Origin: Acinetobacter sp. CS-2
GTDB taxonomy: Bacteria; Pseudomonadota; Gammaproteobacteria; Pseudomonadales; Moraxellaceae
Reading direction: 5' to 3'
Assembly (NCBI RefSeq): GCF_016599715.1
Contig: NZ_CP067019.1
Coordinates: 2,170,001-2,234,000 of the forward strand
DNA length: 64,000 nt
Part shown: positions 52,538 through 62,946 of the stretch, in pieces
Position numbering within the stretch: the stretch's first letter is position 1
How the letters are laid out: the number at the start of each line of letters is the position of its first letter
Notes under the pieces: model-generated
Told to the model about the DNA's origin: nothing
Database searches by the model: none
Seen by the model: the letters and a program-made list of their open reading frames with translations, nothing else
Position numbers and translations under genes: made by a program

Positions 52538-55399
52538 ATGTCAGATCTTCAAGACGAGTATATTAAACAGCATGTGAATGCTGCACAAATTAGCAATACA
52601 ATTCGACTTAGCCGCTTCTTTATAGTCAGTATTGTGATTGTATCGGCATATGTTTATGGCATTTACCAATTTTATTTTATAAAACCTTCTTTTTATTTCA
52701 ATTTTTGGTTTATAGGCACTGAACTCTTGTGTTGCCTGTGTTTACTGATTAACAGTGTTTATTTTAAACCCGACCAATTTGCCTTAGCTCATGCGCATCG
52801 TTGGCTACAAATTCAAAGTTTAGTGATTGGTAGCTGTATTGCCTTAGGTATGGGCTTGGTTTACTACTATTTACCTCAATACAACCCTGCCTTTAGTCAT
52901 GTTCATGCCTTAATTTTGTCAGCATTATTACTGATTGTGAGTCAGGCATTTGCCCTGACCTTTTTAACCCAGCGCTTAACTTATTTCTGTCTGGCATTTA
53001 TACCTGCTATTTTCCCTTATCTGGCTTCACAATTTATCAGCACAGAAACATCCGATCCTTTATTCCATCTCACTATTAATTTTGCACTGATTGTCATTTT
53101 ATTATGCGCCAATATCACATCGCGTATTCATCAGCGTATTTCTGCACTTTACTCAAAAAACAACCGTTTAGTTGAAAATGCCAAACAACAGGTTTTATGG
53201 ACGGATGAATTATGCAAACAGTTACAAGCTGAAATTAATAAATCAAAAGATATAGAGCTGCAATTACAATTAAACAATCAGCTGCTGGAGCAAAAAGTTA
53301 AAGAACGAACTGTTGATATTGCCAAAATGAATGCCGATCTGGAAAATCAGCAACAGAATCTGGTTTTGGCGCATGAAATTGCCGGACTGCGCCCCTGGGA
53401 CTGGAATATCAAAGATCGTGAAATTCTGGTGACGGATGCAAAACAGCAAAAAACCCTGAAGCCCTCTAAACTGCATCATCATCAACTGCAAAACATTATT
53501 CATCTGGATGATATTGAGCAGTTCAAGCATGCAATGAAACAACATTTACGTGGTCAGTCACCACTTTATGAAGCGAGCTATCGAATTCAGAACAGCAATG
53601 GCAAGTGGAAATGGGTTCATGATATTGGTCGGGTCATTGCTCGTGATCCGGTCAATAAAAAGCCCCTGCGCATGGTGGGTATCCGTCGTGACATTCATCA
53701 GGAACGTACCGATCAGGAACGCTTAAAATTAGCTGCCAGTGTACTTCAGCAAGCAACTGAAGGCATTTTTATTCTCGATGATCAGCTATGCTACATTGAT
53801 GTCAATCCATTTTATGAACAACTCACCGGTTTTACTCACCGACATATTATTGGCAAAAATTTATTTGATATTACGGAAAATTATCAGTCACAACAAAGAA
53901 ACAGCCACTACTCGATTCTTCAGCAGCTGGGAAAAATCGGTGAGTTTGATGGTGAACTGCAGGAAACATTCCTTTCAGGTGAAGAAGCAACCATCTGGAT
54001 GCGCATTAATGCCATTAGCGATGAGCAGAACCGTGTCACTCACTATATCGGTATCGTCTCCGATTTAACTGAACGTAAACTGCAAGAACAACGGTTGTCT
54101 TATTTAGAAAATTACGATCCTTTAACCGATTTGCCGAACCGTTTTTATTACAACTACCAGTTACATCAATATTTAATTAGTCAAAAAGATTCCATTAAAC
54201 AGCTGGCCGTTATTCGTTTAAATATCGATCGTTTCAGGCCTTTAAATGAATTTTTAAGTAATAGTGGTGGTGACGAACTGTTACGCCAAGTTGCACAAAG
54301 ACTGCGACTGACCAATACCGAAGCATTATTTGTAGCGCATCTGAATGGCGATGATTTTGCAATTGTGTATGAGATTTCACCTACTCACCCGTCAATTCAA
54401 CATCATTGTGAACGTATAAGTAAAGCTTTTTCCTTACCCTTTAACATTTTCGATCAGGACCATATTATCACCCTGTCCATGGGCGTTGCATTCTATCCGG
54501 AAAATGGACGTCAGCTGGATTATCTGAATAATTGCGCTGAGCAGGCCTTGACTGAAGCAAAAAACCTAGGCGGCAATGCCTGTCGTTTCTACTCCAATAA
54601 CAGTAGCGCTTTACTTGAACAAGGCATTTATCTGGAACGCGATTTGCGCCATGCCATCAATAATAACGAGCTCATTGTTTACTATCAGCCGAAAATAAAT
54701 TTCAGTGATCAGAATATTTACGGTTTTGAAGCACTGGTGCGCTGGAATCATCCAAGCAAGGGCATTATTCCACCCAACCTGTTTATTCCCTTGGCAGAAC
54801 AAACCAGCCTGATCTCGGATATTGGCCGGATTGTGATTCAACAAACAGCCAAACAGATCCGCTACTGGAACAATATCGGGTTTGACAATATTTGCATATC
54901 CGTCAATGTGGTGGCCCAGCAATTACAACGCGGACAATTGCTGGAAGATCTGGATCATGCCATCCAGACCTATAACATTTGTGGTTCCAGCCTGGAACTT
55001 GAAATTACCGAATCATCGTTACTGGAAAATTCAGTCACGGTGAAAAACCTGTTGAATGAAATTAAAAAACGGAAAATTCATATCTCGCTCGATGATTTTG
55101 GCACAGGCTACTCGTCCCTGTCTTATCTTGCCGATTTCCCGATTGATATACTTAAAATAGATCGCAGTTTTATATCTAAAATCGGAAAAAATAAGCAGGA
55201 AGCAATTGTCAGTGCTATGATCGCCATGGGCAAAGCCATGGGAATGATGGTGGTTGCAGAAGGTATTGAAACCAAGCAACAGCTACAGTACCTGCAAGAT
55301 CTGGAATGCGATATTGCTCAAGGTTTCTTTTTTTCCAAGCCGCTTCCTGAAAAAGAAGCCACCACATACCTAGAACAACATCGACTTATACCTTCTTGA
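52538..55399 (+). CDS. Membrane-bound PAS-GGDEF-EAL protein; probable c-di-GMP phosphodiesterase
   Basis: This is a 953-residue signalling protein. Residues ~1-200 hold about six membrane helices (FFIVSIVIVSAYVYGIYQF and others). A coiled coil (VLWTDELCKQLQAEINKSKD onward) precedes two PAS regions (~residues 285-395 and ~395-520). The GGDEF domain has a degenerate signature: residues 603-607 read NGDDF where GGDEF is expected, so cyclase activity is doubtful. The EAL domain has intact motifs EALVRW (about residue 730), LELEITESSLLEN, ISLDDFGTGYSSLSYL and LKIDRSFI, so it probably degrades c-di-GMP. It sits alone between rsmE and maeB. Confidence 0.9.
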   Translation: MSDLQDEYIKQHVNAAQISNTIRLSRFFIVSIVIVSAYVYGIYQFYFIKPSFYFNFWFIGTELLCCLCLLINSVYFKPDQFALAHAHRWLQIQSLVIGSCIALGMGLVYYYLPQYNPAFSHVHALILSALLLIVSQAFALTFLTQRLTYFCLAFIPAIFPYLASQFISTETSDPLFHLTINFALIVILLCANITSRIHQRISALYSKNNRLVENAKQQVLWTDELCKQLQAEINKSKDIELQLQLNNQLLEQKVKERTVDIAKMNADLENQQQNLVLAHEIAGLRPWDWNIKDREILVTDAKQQKTLKPSKLHHHQLQNIIHLDDIEQFKHAMKQHLRGQSPLYEASYRIQNSNGKWKWVHDIGRVIARDPVNKKPLRMVGIRRDIHQERTDQERLKLAASVLQQATEGIFILDDQLCYIDVNPFYEQLTGFTHRHIIGKNLFDITENYQSQQRNSHYSILQQLGKIGEFDGELQETFLSGEEATIWMRINAISDEQNRVTHYIGIVSDLTERKLQEQRLSYLENYDPLTDLPNRFYYNYQLHQYLISQKDSIKQLAVIRLNIDRFRPLNEFLSNSGGDELLRQVAQRLRLTNTEALFVAHLNGDDFAIVYEISPTHPSIQHHCERISKAFSLPFNIFDQDHIITLSMGVAFYPENGRQLDYLNNCAEQALTEAKNLGGNACRFYSNNSSALLEQGIYLERDLRHAINNNELIVYYQPKINFSDQNIYGFEALVRWNHPSKGIIPPNLFIPLAEQTSLISDIGRIVIQQTAKQIRYWNNIGFDNICISVNVVAQQLQRGQLLEDLDHAIQTYNICGSSLELEITESSLLENSVTVKNLLNEIKKRKIHISLDDFGTGYSSLSYLADFPIDILKIDRSFISKIGKNKQEAIVSAMIAMGKAMGMMVVAEGIETKQQLQYLQDLECDIAQGFFFSKPLPEKEATTYLEQHRLIPS

Positions 55400-55544
55400 T
55401 ATAAGTCAACCTTTCATCCCCCAACTTTGCCTGAAAAAGACACATACGCGACTGTGATAAGGTCGCAACAAATGTTATATTCGATGCAACCAAGCAGAAA
55501 ACCAGCAGCTTTGCTGAATTACTCCAGTAACAAACGAGATACAG

Positions 55545-57824
55545 ATGGAAGATCAATCTTTAAAACAACAGGCATTGTATTATCACGAATTCCCAACACC
55601 AGGAAAAATCAGCGTCACGCCTAGCAAGCAACTGGTCAATCAACGTGACTTAGCGCTTGCCTACTCACCAGGTGTTGCTGCACCATGTCTTGAGATTGAA
55701 CGTGACCCTTCAACTGCTGCCCTTTATACTGCACGCGGTAACCTTGTAGCAGTGGTGAGTAATGGTACTGCAGTACTGGGTTTAGGAAATATCGGTCCTT
55801 TGGCATCTAAACCGGTAATGGAAGGTAAAGGCGTACTGTTCAAAAAATTTGCCGGTGTCGATGTATTCGATATTGAAATTGATGAAAACGACCCTGACAA
55901 AATTGTCGACATCGTGGCCGCGCTAGAACCTACTTTTGGTGGGATTAACCTTGAGGATATCAAGGCACCAGAATGTTTCTATATCGAGCAAAAACTTCGT
56001 GAACGCATGAACATTCCTGTGTTCCACGATGACCAGCACGGTACCTCTATTATTGTGGGTGCAGCTCTTCTGAATGCATTGCAATTCAACGGCAAAAAAA
56101 TTGAAGAAATCAAGATTGTCGCTTCAGGTGCAGGTGCAGCAGCACTGTCTTGCTTAAATCTTCTTTGTGCCCTGGGTGCTAAGAAAGAGAATATTATCGT
56201 TGCCGATTCACGTGGTCTATTAACCACTCAGCGTGAAGGTCTGGATGAATCTAAAAAAGCATACGTACAAGACATCACCGCTACTCAGCTCGGTGAAGTA
56301 CTTGAAGGTGCTGATATGTTCCTGGGTCTGTCAGCTGCCGGTATTCTCACCAAAGAAATGGTGAAAACCATGGCTGCAAATCCGATTATCTTTGCCTTGG
56401 CAAACCCGGATCCAGAAATTCTGCCTGAACATGCACATGAAGTTCGTGATGACGTGATCATGGCAACTGGTCGTTCAGACTATCCAAACCAGGTAAATAA
56501 TGCACTGTGCTTCCCATATATCTTCCGTGGCGCGCTTGACGTTGGCGCAACCACCATCAATGAAGAAATGAAGATTGCCTGTGTACATGCCATTGCGCGC
56601 ATGGCACATGTTGAAGCAGACGCAGCATCGTATGGTGAAAAATCAGCATCATTTGGCCGTGATTACTTAATCCCGCGTCCACTCGATCAACGCTTGATTC
56701 TTGAAATTGCCCCGGCAATTGCACAGGCAGCGATGGACTCTGGCGTAGCCACTCGCCCGATTCAGGACTTCTCTGCTTACCGTCAACGTCTGTCTGAGTT
56801 TGTTTACAACTCTGCATTCATGATGAAACCAATTTTCGCCCAGGCGAAAACTGATCCTAAGCGTATTGCCTATGCTGAAGGTGAAGACCTGCGTGTACTT
56901 CGTGCCGTACAAATTGCAGTCGATGAAGGTCTGGCGAAACCCATCCTTGTCGGTCGCCCTGCAGTGATTGAAGCAAATATCAAGAAATTAGGTCTACGTC
57001 TTGAAGATGGGGTGAACATCACCATCATCGATCAAGAAAAGAACCCACATTACGAAATGTTTGCTGATGACTACTACAGCATCATGCAACGTAAAGGTGT
57101 GACACCTGAGTATGCGCAACGTGAAGCACGTCGCCGTTCTACCTTAATTGCATCTATGCTGGTGAAACACGGTCTTGCAGACGGTATGCTGTGTGGTACC
57201 TACTCAAGTTACGACATTCATCTGGACTTCGTAAGCAACATCATTGGTAAGAAAGAAGGTCATAACACATTCTTTACGCTCAATGCATTAATGCTTGAAG
57301 ACCGTAACCTGTTCATCGCGGATACATACATTAACCGTAACCCGACAGCTGAACAGCTTGCTGAAATGACCATTTTGGCTGCTGAAGAAGTACGTCGTTT
57401 TGGTGTAACACCACGTATCGCACTTCTTTCTCACTCAAGCTTCGGTAGCGACCAAGATGACTTAAGTGCGCAAAAAATGCGTAAAGTGTATGACATCTTG
57501 TCTGAAACTGCGCCTGAACTGGAAGTTGAAGGTGAAATGCACGGCGATGCGGCACTTGATGAAAACATCCGTCACTTTGCTTTCCCGAACTCACGTTTCA
57601 AAGGTTCTGCAAACTTGCTGATTATGCCAAATCTGGATGCAGCCAACATTTCGTTTAACCTGTTGAAATCGACTTCAGGGAATAACGTTACCATTGGTCC
57701 TATCCTGTTAGGTGTATCTAAACCTGTCCACATCCTGACACCAACTACGACTACACGTCGCTTGGTGAACATGACTGCATTAACCGTTGCTGAAATTCAG
57801 GAAAATGAAAAATTAGCCCTTTGA
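55545..57824 (+). CDS. maeB: NADP-dependent malic enzyme with phosphotransacetylase-like C-terminal domain
   Basis: This 759-residue enzyme oxidatively decarboxylates malate to pyruvate and CO2. The malic-enzyme part covers about residues 1-430 ([30 protein letters not shown] [32 protein letters not shown], and [13 protein letters not shown] for NADP). The C-terminal half (about 430-759) is a phosphotransacetylase-like domain ([54 protein letters not shown]), as usual for MaeB, where it is often regulatory. It is followed by a hairpin that overlaps the cca leader. Confidence 0.95.
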   Translation: MEDQSLKQQALYYHEFPTPGKISVTPSKQLVNQRDLALAYSPGVAAPCLEIERDPSTAALYTARGNLVAVVSNGTAVLGLGNIGPLASKPVMEGKGVLFKKFAGVDVFDIEIDENDPDKIVDIVAALEPTFGGINLEDIKAPECFYIEQKLRERMNIPVFHDDQHGTSIIVGAALLNALQFNGKKIEEIKIVASGAGAAALSCLNLLCALGAKKENIIVADSRGLLTTQREGLDESKKAYVQDITATQLGEVLEGADMFLGLSAAGILTKEMVKTMAANPIIFALANPDPEILPEHAHEVRDDVIMATGRSDYPNQVNNALCFPYIFRGALDVGATTINEEMKIACVHAIARMAHVEADAASYGEKSASFGRDYLIPRPLDQRLILEIAPAIAQAAMDSGVATRPIQDFSAYRQRLSEFVYNSAFMMKPIFAQAKTDPKRIAYAEGEDLRVLRAVQIAVDEGLAKPILVGRPAVIEANIKKLGLRLEDGVNITIIDQEKNPHYEMFADDYYSIMQRKGVTPEYAQREARRRSTLIASMLVKHGLADGMLCGTYSSYDIHLDFVSNIIGKKEGHNTFFTLNALMLEDRNLFIADTYINRNPTAEQLAEMTILAAEEVRRFGVTPRIALLSHSSFGSDQDDLSAQKMRKVYDILSETAPELEVEGEMHGDAALDENIRHFAFPNSRFKGSANLLIMPNLDAANISFNLLKSTSGNNVTIGPILLGVSKPVHILTPTTTTRRLVNMTALTVAEIQENEKLAL

Positions 57825-57857
57825 TTTAGTCAGCTAGATCACATTTTGTGACTTGAG

Positions 57858-57904
57858 AAAACCTCTATTCTGTAGCATGATTGCTTGAAGAATAGAGGTT
57901 TTTT
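57858..57904 (+). terminator. Terminator-like hairpin that contains the cca ribosome binding site
   Basis: A perfect 14-bp stem pairs AAAACCTCTATTCT (57858-57871) with AGAATAGAGGTTTT (57889-57902) around a 17-base loop and ends in a T-run that stops one base before the cca ATG at 57906. The AGAGG that would serve as the cca ribosome site is inside the right arm. Confidence 0.75.
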
Positions 57905-57905
57905 C

Positions 57906-59141
57906 ATGCAAGTTTATTTAGTAGGCGGTGCGGTTCGAGATCACTTGCTCGGGCACCCCTATCACGAGAAAGATTATGTTGTAGTCGGTGCAACACCGGA
58001 ACAACTTCTTGCTCAGGGCTATCAGCCTGTGGGTAAGGATTTCCCTGTTTTTTTACATCCAGAAACAAAAGAAGAATATGCACTGGCACGCACTGAACGT
58101 AAATCAGGTCGTGGCTATCATGGCTTTGAATTTTATACCGATCCGAGCGTTAGTCTTGAAGATGATCTGATTCGTCGTGACCTGACCATCAATGCCATGG
58201 CCATGGATAACGAAGGCAATATTTATGATCCTTATGCGGGTCAGCAGGACTTGGAACAACGCATTTTACGCCATGTATCCGATGCCTTTGTTGAAGATCC
58301 ACTCCGTGTTCTACGCATCGCCCGCTTTGCTGCACGTTATAAAAGTTTAGGCTTTAGCGTGGCAGAAGAAACCCTCACCTTAATGAAACAATTGGTGGAA
58401 TCAGGTGAACTCAATGCGCTAATTCAGGAACGTGTCTGGAAAGAAACTTCCCGTGCGCTGATGGAAGATCATGCCGATGAATATTTTACCGTTTTACGTA
58501 CCTGTGGTGCGTTAAAAGTCCTGTTCCCGGAGCTGGATGCTTTATACGGTATTCCACAGCGTCCTGAATATCATCCGGAAATTGATAGTGGCATTCATAC
58601 CATGATGTCATTACAGCAAGCTTGTAAAGCCAACTATTCTTTAGATGTCCGCTTCGCAGTGCTGGTTCACGACTTAGGTAAGGCCTTGACACCGGCAGAT
58701 GAATTACCGCGTCATATCATGCATGAAGAACGCGGGGTCAAACCGGTGACTGAAATCTGTGACCGTTTGAAAGTCCCAACCAATACCAAACAGCTGGCCA
58801 TTGCAGTCTGTAAAGAACATTTAAAATGCCATCAGGCTTTAAGCCTGAAACCGGGTACTTTATGGCGTTTACTGCAACGTCTGGATGTGTTGCGTCGCCC
58901 TGAACGAGTGGAGGCGTTTATACAGGCTTGTGAATGCGACTCCCGTGGCCGTTTAGGGCTGGAAGATCGTGACTATCCTCAGGCCACTTATATACTTAAT
59001 GCAATGGAAGTGGTCCGCAATATTAAAGCGCAAGACTTACCTGCCGATGTGAAAGGTCAAGAAATTGGTGAGATGTTGATTGAGCGTCGCATTAAGGCTT
59101 TGGCTGAATTGAAAGCGCATCATACGGCTCTTGCTGAATAA
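57906..59141 (+). CDS. cca: Multifunctional CCA protein (tRNA nucleotidyltransferase)
   Basis: This 411-residue enzyme adds or repairs the CCA end of tRNA. The N-terminal nucleotidyltransferase part starts MQVYLVGGAVRDHLLGHPYH, with the GGAVRDxLLG motif and KDYVVVGATPEQLL. LIRRDLTINAMAMDNEG and DPLRVLRIARFAARY are in the head/neck domain, and the C-terminal HD domain is visible as AVLVHDLGKALTPADELPRH. ATG 57906 gives the canonical N-terminus. Its start codon directly follows the T-run of a hairpin that also hides its ribosome site. Confidence 0.95.
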   Translation: MQVYLVGGAVRDHLLGHPYHEKDYVVVGATPEQLLAQGYQPVGKDFPVFLHPETKEEYALARTERKSGRGYHGFEFYTDPSVSLEDDLIRRDLTINAMAMDNEGNIYDPYAGQQDLEQRILRHVSDAFVEDPLRVLRIARFAARYKSLGFSVAEETLTLMKQLVESGELNALIQERVWKETSRALMEDHADEYFTVLRTCGALKVLFPELDALYGIPQRPEYHPEIDSGIHTMMSLQQACKANYSLDVRFAVLVHDLGKALTPADELPRHIMHEERGVKPVTEICDRLKVPTNTKQLAIAVCKEHLKCHQALSLKPGTLWRLLQRLDVLRRPERVEAFIQACECDSRGRLGLEDRDYPQATYILNAMEVVRNIKAQDLPADVKGQEIGEMLIERRIKALAELKAHHTALAE

Positions 59142-59155
59142 GCATGTTCCTAAAT

Positions 59156-59182
59156 AAAAAGGCTCCTATTGGAGCTTTTTTT
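59156..59182 (+). terminator. Terminator after cca
   Basis: A GCTCC / GGAGC stem (59162-59166 with 59171-59175) in an A-run and T-run context, 14 bp after the cca stop. Confidence 0.85.
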
Positions 59183-59251
59183 ATTTACCTACTAAATATA
59201 ATATTTATCATTAATATAGAGTAACTTGTACCTTTTTATTAGGTAAAAAAC

Positions 59252-59938
59252 ATGATAAATAAAGAAATAAGCTCTTTTCTAAAAAGTATTTCTATATTTA
59301 TAGAAAATGCTTCATCGCAAAAAAAATTAAATGAAGAATTAGTTCAACAAGGATGGTATCCAAATACCATTACAATTCGACATAAAAAATTTGTTAACGA
59401 GTCTATCGATGATTTTATGATCCGCTGTCTAACTGAACATTATTATGAAGACATAAAATCAGAATATTTTTATAACTCTTATCCTCATAGACGTAAAATT
59501 TATGAAGAAGCATTTAAACTCTATGAAGAACAACGATATTTAGCAGCAATACCTTTATTTTTATCACAAATTGATGGAATTATTTCAGAGTCTGGATTAT
59601 CTGGAATGTTTTTAGGTGATAACAAATTGAATAACAATTCTAAACCTGAGAAATTGAAGTTTTTTGAATATTTAAAGTTCCATATTCATTCACACTCAGG
59701 CAAAAGTTTAATTAAATATAATGAAAACATAATTGAATTAGGAGGTGAATTAAGCATATCAAAAGGCACAAGTCAAATTCAAAACCCTGATGAAATTGAG
59801 CATTTAAACAGACATGGGATCTTACATGGCAATAAAAAATTCTTAGATTACGGTACCCAAATAAATACGCTTAAGGTTATCTCTTTAACTTTATTTATTA
59901 TGAACGCCATTGAAAAACTTAAAATTGAGAGTACTTAA
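59252..59938 (+). CDS. Hypothetical HEPN-like protein (NRHGILHG motif)
   Basis: This is a 228-residue protein of unknown function encoded by unusually AT-rich DNA. It is soluble and mostly helical. Arg187 and His192 in NRHGILHG form an Rx4H motif followed by GNKKFLDYGTQINTLKVISL, which is the pattern seen in many HEPN-like proteins of abortive-infection type. An N-terminal segment (KLNEELVQQGWYPNTITIRH) and a central AFKLYEEQRYLAAIPLFLSQ look like helices for partner binding. No antitoxin gene is adjacent. The gene stands alone between cca and epmA (opposite strand). Recent acquisition is likely from base composition, but this is by eye. Confidence 0.6.
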   Translation: MINKEISSFLKSISIFIENASSQKKLNEELVQQGWYPNTITIRHKKFVNESIDDFMIRCLTEHYYEDIKSEYFYNSYPHRRKIYEEAFKLYEEQRYLAAIPLFLSQIDGIISESGLSGMFLGDNKLNNNSKPEKLKFFEYLKFHIHSHSGKSLIKYNENIIELGGELSISKGTSQIQNPDEIEHLNRHGILHGNKKFLDYGTQINTLKVISLTLFIMNAIEKLKIEST

Positions 59939-59980
59939 CCTCACTTAGTGAAATTAAGTACAAATTTCATATTCTTCTAA

Positions 59981-60961
59981 TTACGACACGTCCGCCGGAA
60001 AAGCAATCACTTTTTCAAGCTTCATTTGCTCTGTAGCGACCATTAACAAACGGTCAATGCCTAAAGCAATACCGGAACACTCTGTCATGTGCGGTAATGC
60101 AGCAAGCAGATATTCATCAACCGGCATGACATGTAAGCCCAGTTTTGCACGTTCGGCATTATCTGCTTCAAAACGGGAACGCAGCACATCGGCATCAATC
60201 AATTCATCATAAGCATTGGCCAATTCCAGACCTTCAATATACAGCTCGAAGCGGGCAGCCACCAGTTCCCCATCCTCATCGATTCGGGTTTTGGCCAAGG
60301 AAGCCAGTTCAGCGGGGAAATCGGTTAAAAATACTGGCGTATCAAAACCCAGACTCGGTTCGACAAAATGCGAAAAAAGCAAATCGATATAACCCAGGCG
60401 GTCATCACCTAAGTCCAGGTTGAGGCCAACCCGGTTACAGCAGTCTTTCAGCTCTTTTAAACTGGCTTGTAATGGATTGATATTCAGACGATCCATAAAA
60501 GCGTGTTTATAGCTGAGGATCGTTGGACGAACTTCACCAAAACGCTGTTTTAAAGTCACATTGAGCAAATCGGTTACTTCAAACATCAAATCTTTCAAGC
60601 TAAATCCGGGACGGTACCACTCCAGCATAGTGAACTCGCTATTGTGTTTACGCCCATGCTCATCATCACGAAAAACTTTGCAGATTTGATAGATCGGACC
60701 ACTGCCACTGGCCAGCAGCCGCTTCATGGCAAATTCGGGCGAGGTTTGCAAATAGTGGGTGTGTAATTTGCCTTGTAAATGACGCTGTGCCTGTATAGAG
60801 GCCAGATGTACATCGGTCACTCCGGCCTGCGATAAGACTGGTGTTTCAACTTCCAGTACATTCCGTTCAGCAAAGAACTGACGGATTTGCGCATACATTT
60901 TGGCACGTGCCTGCATGGCCTTTAAGTCACAAGTCGGCTGATAAGCAATAGACTGACTCAT
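59981..60961 (-). CDS. epmA: EF-P--(R)-beta-lysine ligase (EpmA/GenX)
   Basis: This 326-residue class II aminoacyl-tRNA synthetase-like protein lacks the anticodon-binding domain of LysRS. The family attaches (R)-beta-lysine to elongation factor P. Motif 1 region is VLEVETPVLSQAGVTDVHLA, motif 2 is ICKVFRDDEHGRKHNSEFTM, and motif 3 is CSGIALGIDRLLMVATEQMK. ATG 60961 overlaps the pdxB stop by 4 bases (ATGA), supporting this start. The partner gene epmB is not in the window. Confidence 0.92.
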   Translation of the reverse strand: MSQSIAYQPTCDLKAMQARAKMYAQIRQFFAERNVLEVETPVLSQAGVTDVHLASIQAQRHLQGKLHTHYLQTSPEFAMKRLLASGSGPIYQICKVFRDDEHGRKHNSEFTMLEWYRPGFSLKDLMFEVTDLLNVTLKQRFGEVRPTILSYKHAFMDRLNINPLQASLKELKDCCNRVGLNLDLGDDRLGYIDLLFSHFVEPSLGFDTPVFLTDFPAELASLAKTRIDEDGELVAARFELYIEGLELANAYDELIDADVLRSRFEADNAERAKLGLHVMPVDEYLLAALPHMTECSGIALGIDRLLMVATEQMKLEKVIAFPADVS

Positions 60962-62025
60962 GCCTTCGGCCCTCCATGTGCTGCCCATTCACGGCGTAAG
61001 GGATAGGTTTTACGCAAATAATCAAAGGCTTTTTGCTCAACCTTGCCATCTTTCAGGCAGGCCCTTAAGTTTGCATCATCACGGGCAATATCATAGATTT
61101 GGGTTAAATATTGCTTTAACACAGCCTTTAAATCACGCTCTTTAAAATATGGTTCACAGACAGGCAATTGCGTTTCAAATTGCTTTGTCGCTGGGTAATT
61201 AAAGGTACTGCAGAATGCATCGTAGATCATTTGTGTACCACGTGCCTTTCCTTCCAAGCTATACCCGGCAATATGCGGTGTGACCAAACGAATTAAATTT
61301 AACAGCTGTTCTGAAATTTCAGGTTCGTGCTCAAATACATCGAGAACTACTGGACGCTGGGTCTGTTGAATATCGACAATTAAAGCCGATTCTTCAACCA
61401 CCGGTCCTCGTGCCGAATTAATTAAAATCGCTGTAGGCTTCATCTGTGCTAAAGCTTCAGCATTGATGAGATGGTAAGTTGGATGATTGCCTGTTTTAGT
61501 TAAAGGCACATGGGTGGAAATCGCATCGGCTGTTTTTAATAGGGTATTTAAATCTACTTGCTCAATTTGTTCACGCTGTACGAAGGGATCATGACCAATC
61601 ACCTTCCAGCCCAGAAATTTGGCCATAACAGCCAGACGTGAACCGACATTGCCCAGACCGATAATGCCCAAAGTAAAGCTGTCATTGGCATCGATCAGTT
61701 CAGGTTTTAAATGCAGTAAAGCGGTAATCACATATTCCGCAACGGCCTGCGCATTACAGCCGGCAGCATTCGACCAGACAATGTTGCATTGTTCTAAAGC
61801 AGCTATATCCAGATGATCGGTGCCAATGGTCGCACTGCCGACAAATTTTAATTTTGTGTCCTGAACCAGCTCGGCATTGACTTGGGTCACAGAACGCACC
61901 AGTAACGCTTCTGCATCTTTCACATCCGCATGGGTTAAGGTTCGTCCTGCAGCCTGCTGAATTTCTCCAAAATCGGCAAAGAAATATTCAGTAAATGCCA
62001 GATTTTCATCTGCGACAATTTTCAT
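60958..62025 (-). CDS. pdxB: Erythronate-4-phosphate dehydrogenase
   Basis: This 355-residue NAD-dependent 2-hydroxyacid dehydrogenase makes 3-hydroxy-4-phospho-hydroxy-alpha-ketobutyrate in the DXP-dependent pyridoxal phosphate pathway. The start is ATG 62025, giving MKIVADENLAFTEYFFADFG. The NAD-binding loop is LGIIGLGNVGSRLAVMAKFL, followed by INSARGPVVEESALI, VLDVFEHEPEISEQLL and TPHIAGYSLEGKARGTQMIY, and the PdxB-specific C-terminal dimerisation domain follows. It is coupled to epmA. SerC for the next step is encoded at 22 kb. Confidence 0.95.
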   Translation of the reverse strand: MKIVADENLAFTEYFFADFGEIQQAAGRTLTHADVKDAEALLVRSVTQVNAELVQDTKLKFVGSATIGTDHLDIAALEQCNIVWSNAAGCNAQAVAEYVITALLHLKPELIDANDSFTLGIIGLGNVGSRLAVMAKFLGWKVIGHDPFVQREQIEQVDLNTLLKTADAISTHVPLTKTGNHPTYHLINAEALAQMKPTAILINSARGPVVEESALIVDIQQTQRPVVLDVFEHEPEISEQLLNLIRLVTPHIAGYSLEGKARGTQMIYDAFCSTFNYPATKQFETQLPVCEPYFKERDLKAVLKQYLTQIYDIARDDANLRACLKDGKVEQKAFDYLRKTYPLRREWAAHGGPKA

Positions 62026-62238
62026 AATGCAATCCAATGATCTTATGCTGATTATGATAACGCTTAGCACTACATCTGACCAAGCACCTTGTAGGTATCG
62101 CTTTCTTGCATTGGATAATTTCACAAACACCATGATGCATAAAATGGATGTCATCTTTCCTTGCAACAAAAAAGGACCGAATGCTTTAACATTCCGGTCC
62201 AACAGAAGCAAAACCAATATGGATCACAAGAATGCTGC

Positions 62239-62789
62239 TTAAGCTACCTCTCCATCAATAATGCCTTGCAATTTTAAGGCACGCAGCTCATCTGTCATTT
62301 TAAAATGTGACAGAATCTGTTGAGTATGTTCACCCAACTGTGGTGGTGCATTGCGATATTCTACCGGTGTATCTGAAAGTTTGATTGGCGAAGCAATCAC
62401 TTTGAAATTTTCATTCAAGGCATGTGGTCCATCCTGACCAAAACCGGTAATCGAGTAATAGACCACATTGGGATTCAGTGCACTTAAACTTGCATAATCA
62501 AGTCCATATTTTGCCAGTAAGCCCGCTTTATAGTTTTCAATGACTACATCAGCAGTTTTGACAATTTCCCGAATAATTTCTTGACCTTGAGCCGAGGCAA
62601 TATCAACAGAAACCGAATATTTATTGCGATTAGCACACTGAAAATAGCCAGATTCACGTGTGGCATGCCCTGCTGGTCTGGCATCCATGATGGTCCCCAC
62701 ATGCGGGTATCATCTCCTACCTGTGGACGTTCAATTTTAATGACTTCAGCACCTAAGTCTGCAAGAATTTGCCCACACCAAGGACGAAA
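62239..62789 (-). pseudogene. Decayed CaiB/BaiF-type CoA transferase gene
   Basis: The remnant reads as a family III CoA transferase of about 400 residues that has lost most of its middle. The start [20 protein letters not shown] is in one frame from about 62780 to 62700, and the matching [20 protein letters not shown] stretch continues in another frame, so a frameshift lies near 62650. The first ~20 residues of the family (before [12 protein letters not shown]) are missing. Further on, ITGFGQDGPHA is joined directly to NENFKVIASPIKLSDTPVEY, so roughly 200 residues from the middle are lost. The C-terminus (TPVEYRNAPPQLGEHTQQIL) is intact. It should not make a working enzyme. Confidence 0.85.
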
Positions 62790-62946
62790 TGTTTGAATAA
62801 GAATATAGTTTAATTTGAATAACGTTGTTTAAACTGCATTGCACTATATTCCAAATACGTATCCAAAGAATCCAATTTAATCCAATGTTTAAAGACCTAA
62901 ATCATAAAAATTTAAGCCTTTTTTAGATAAGAATTATAGCGCTGAC

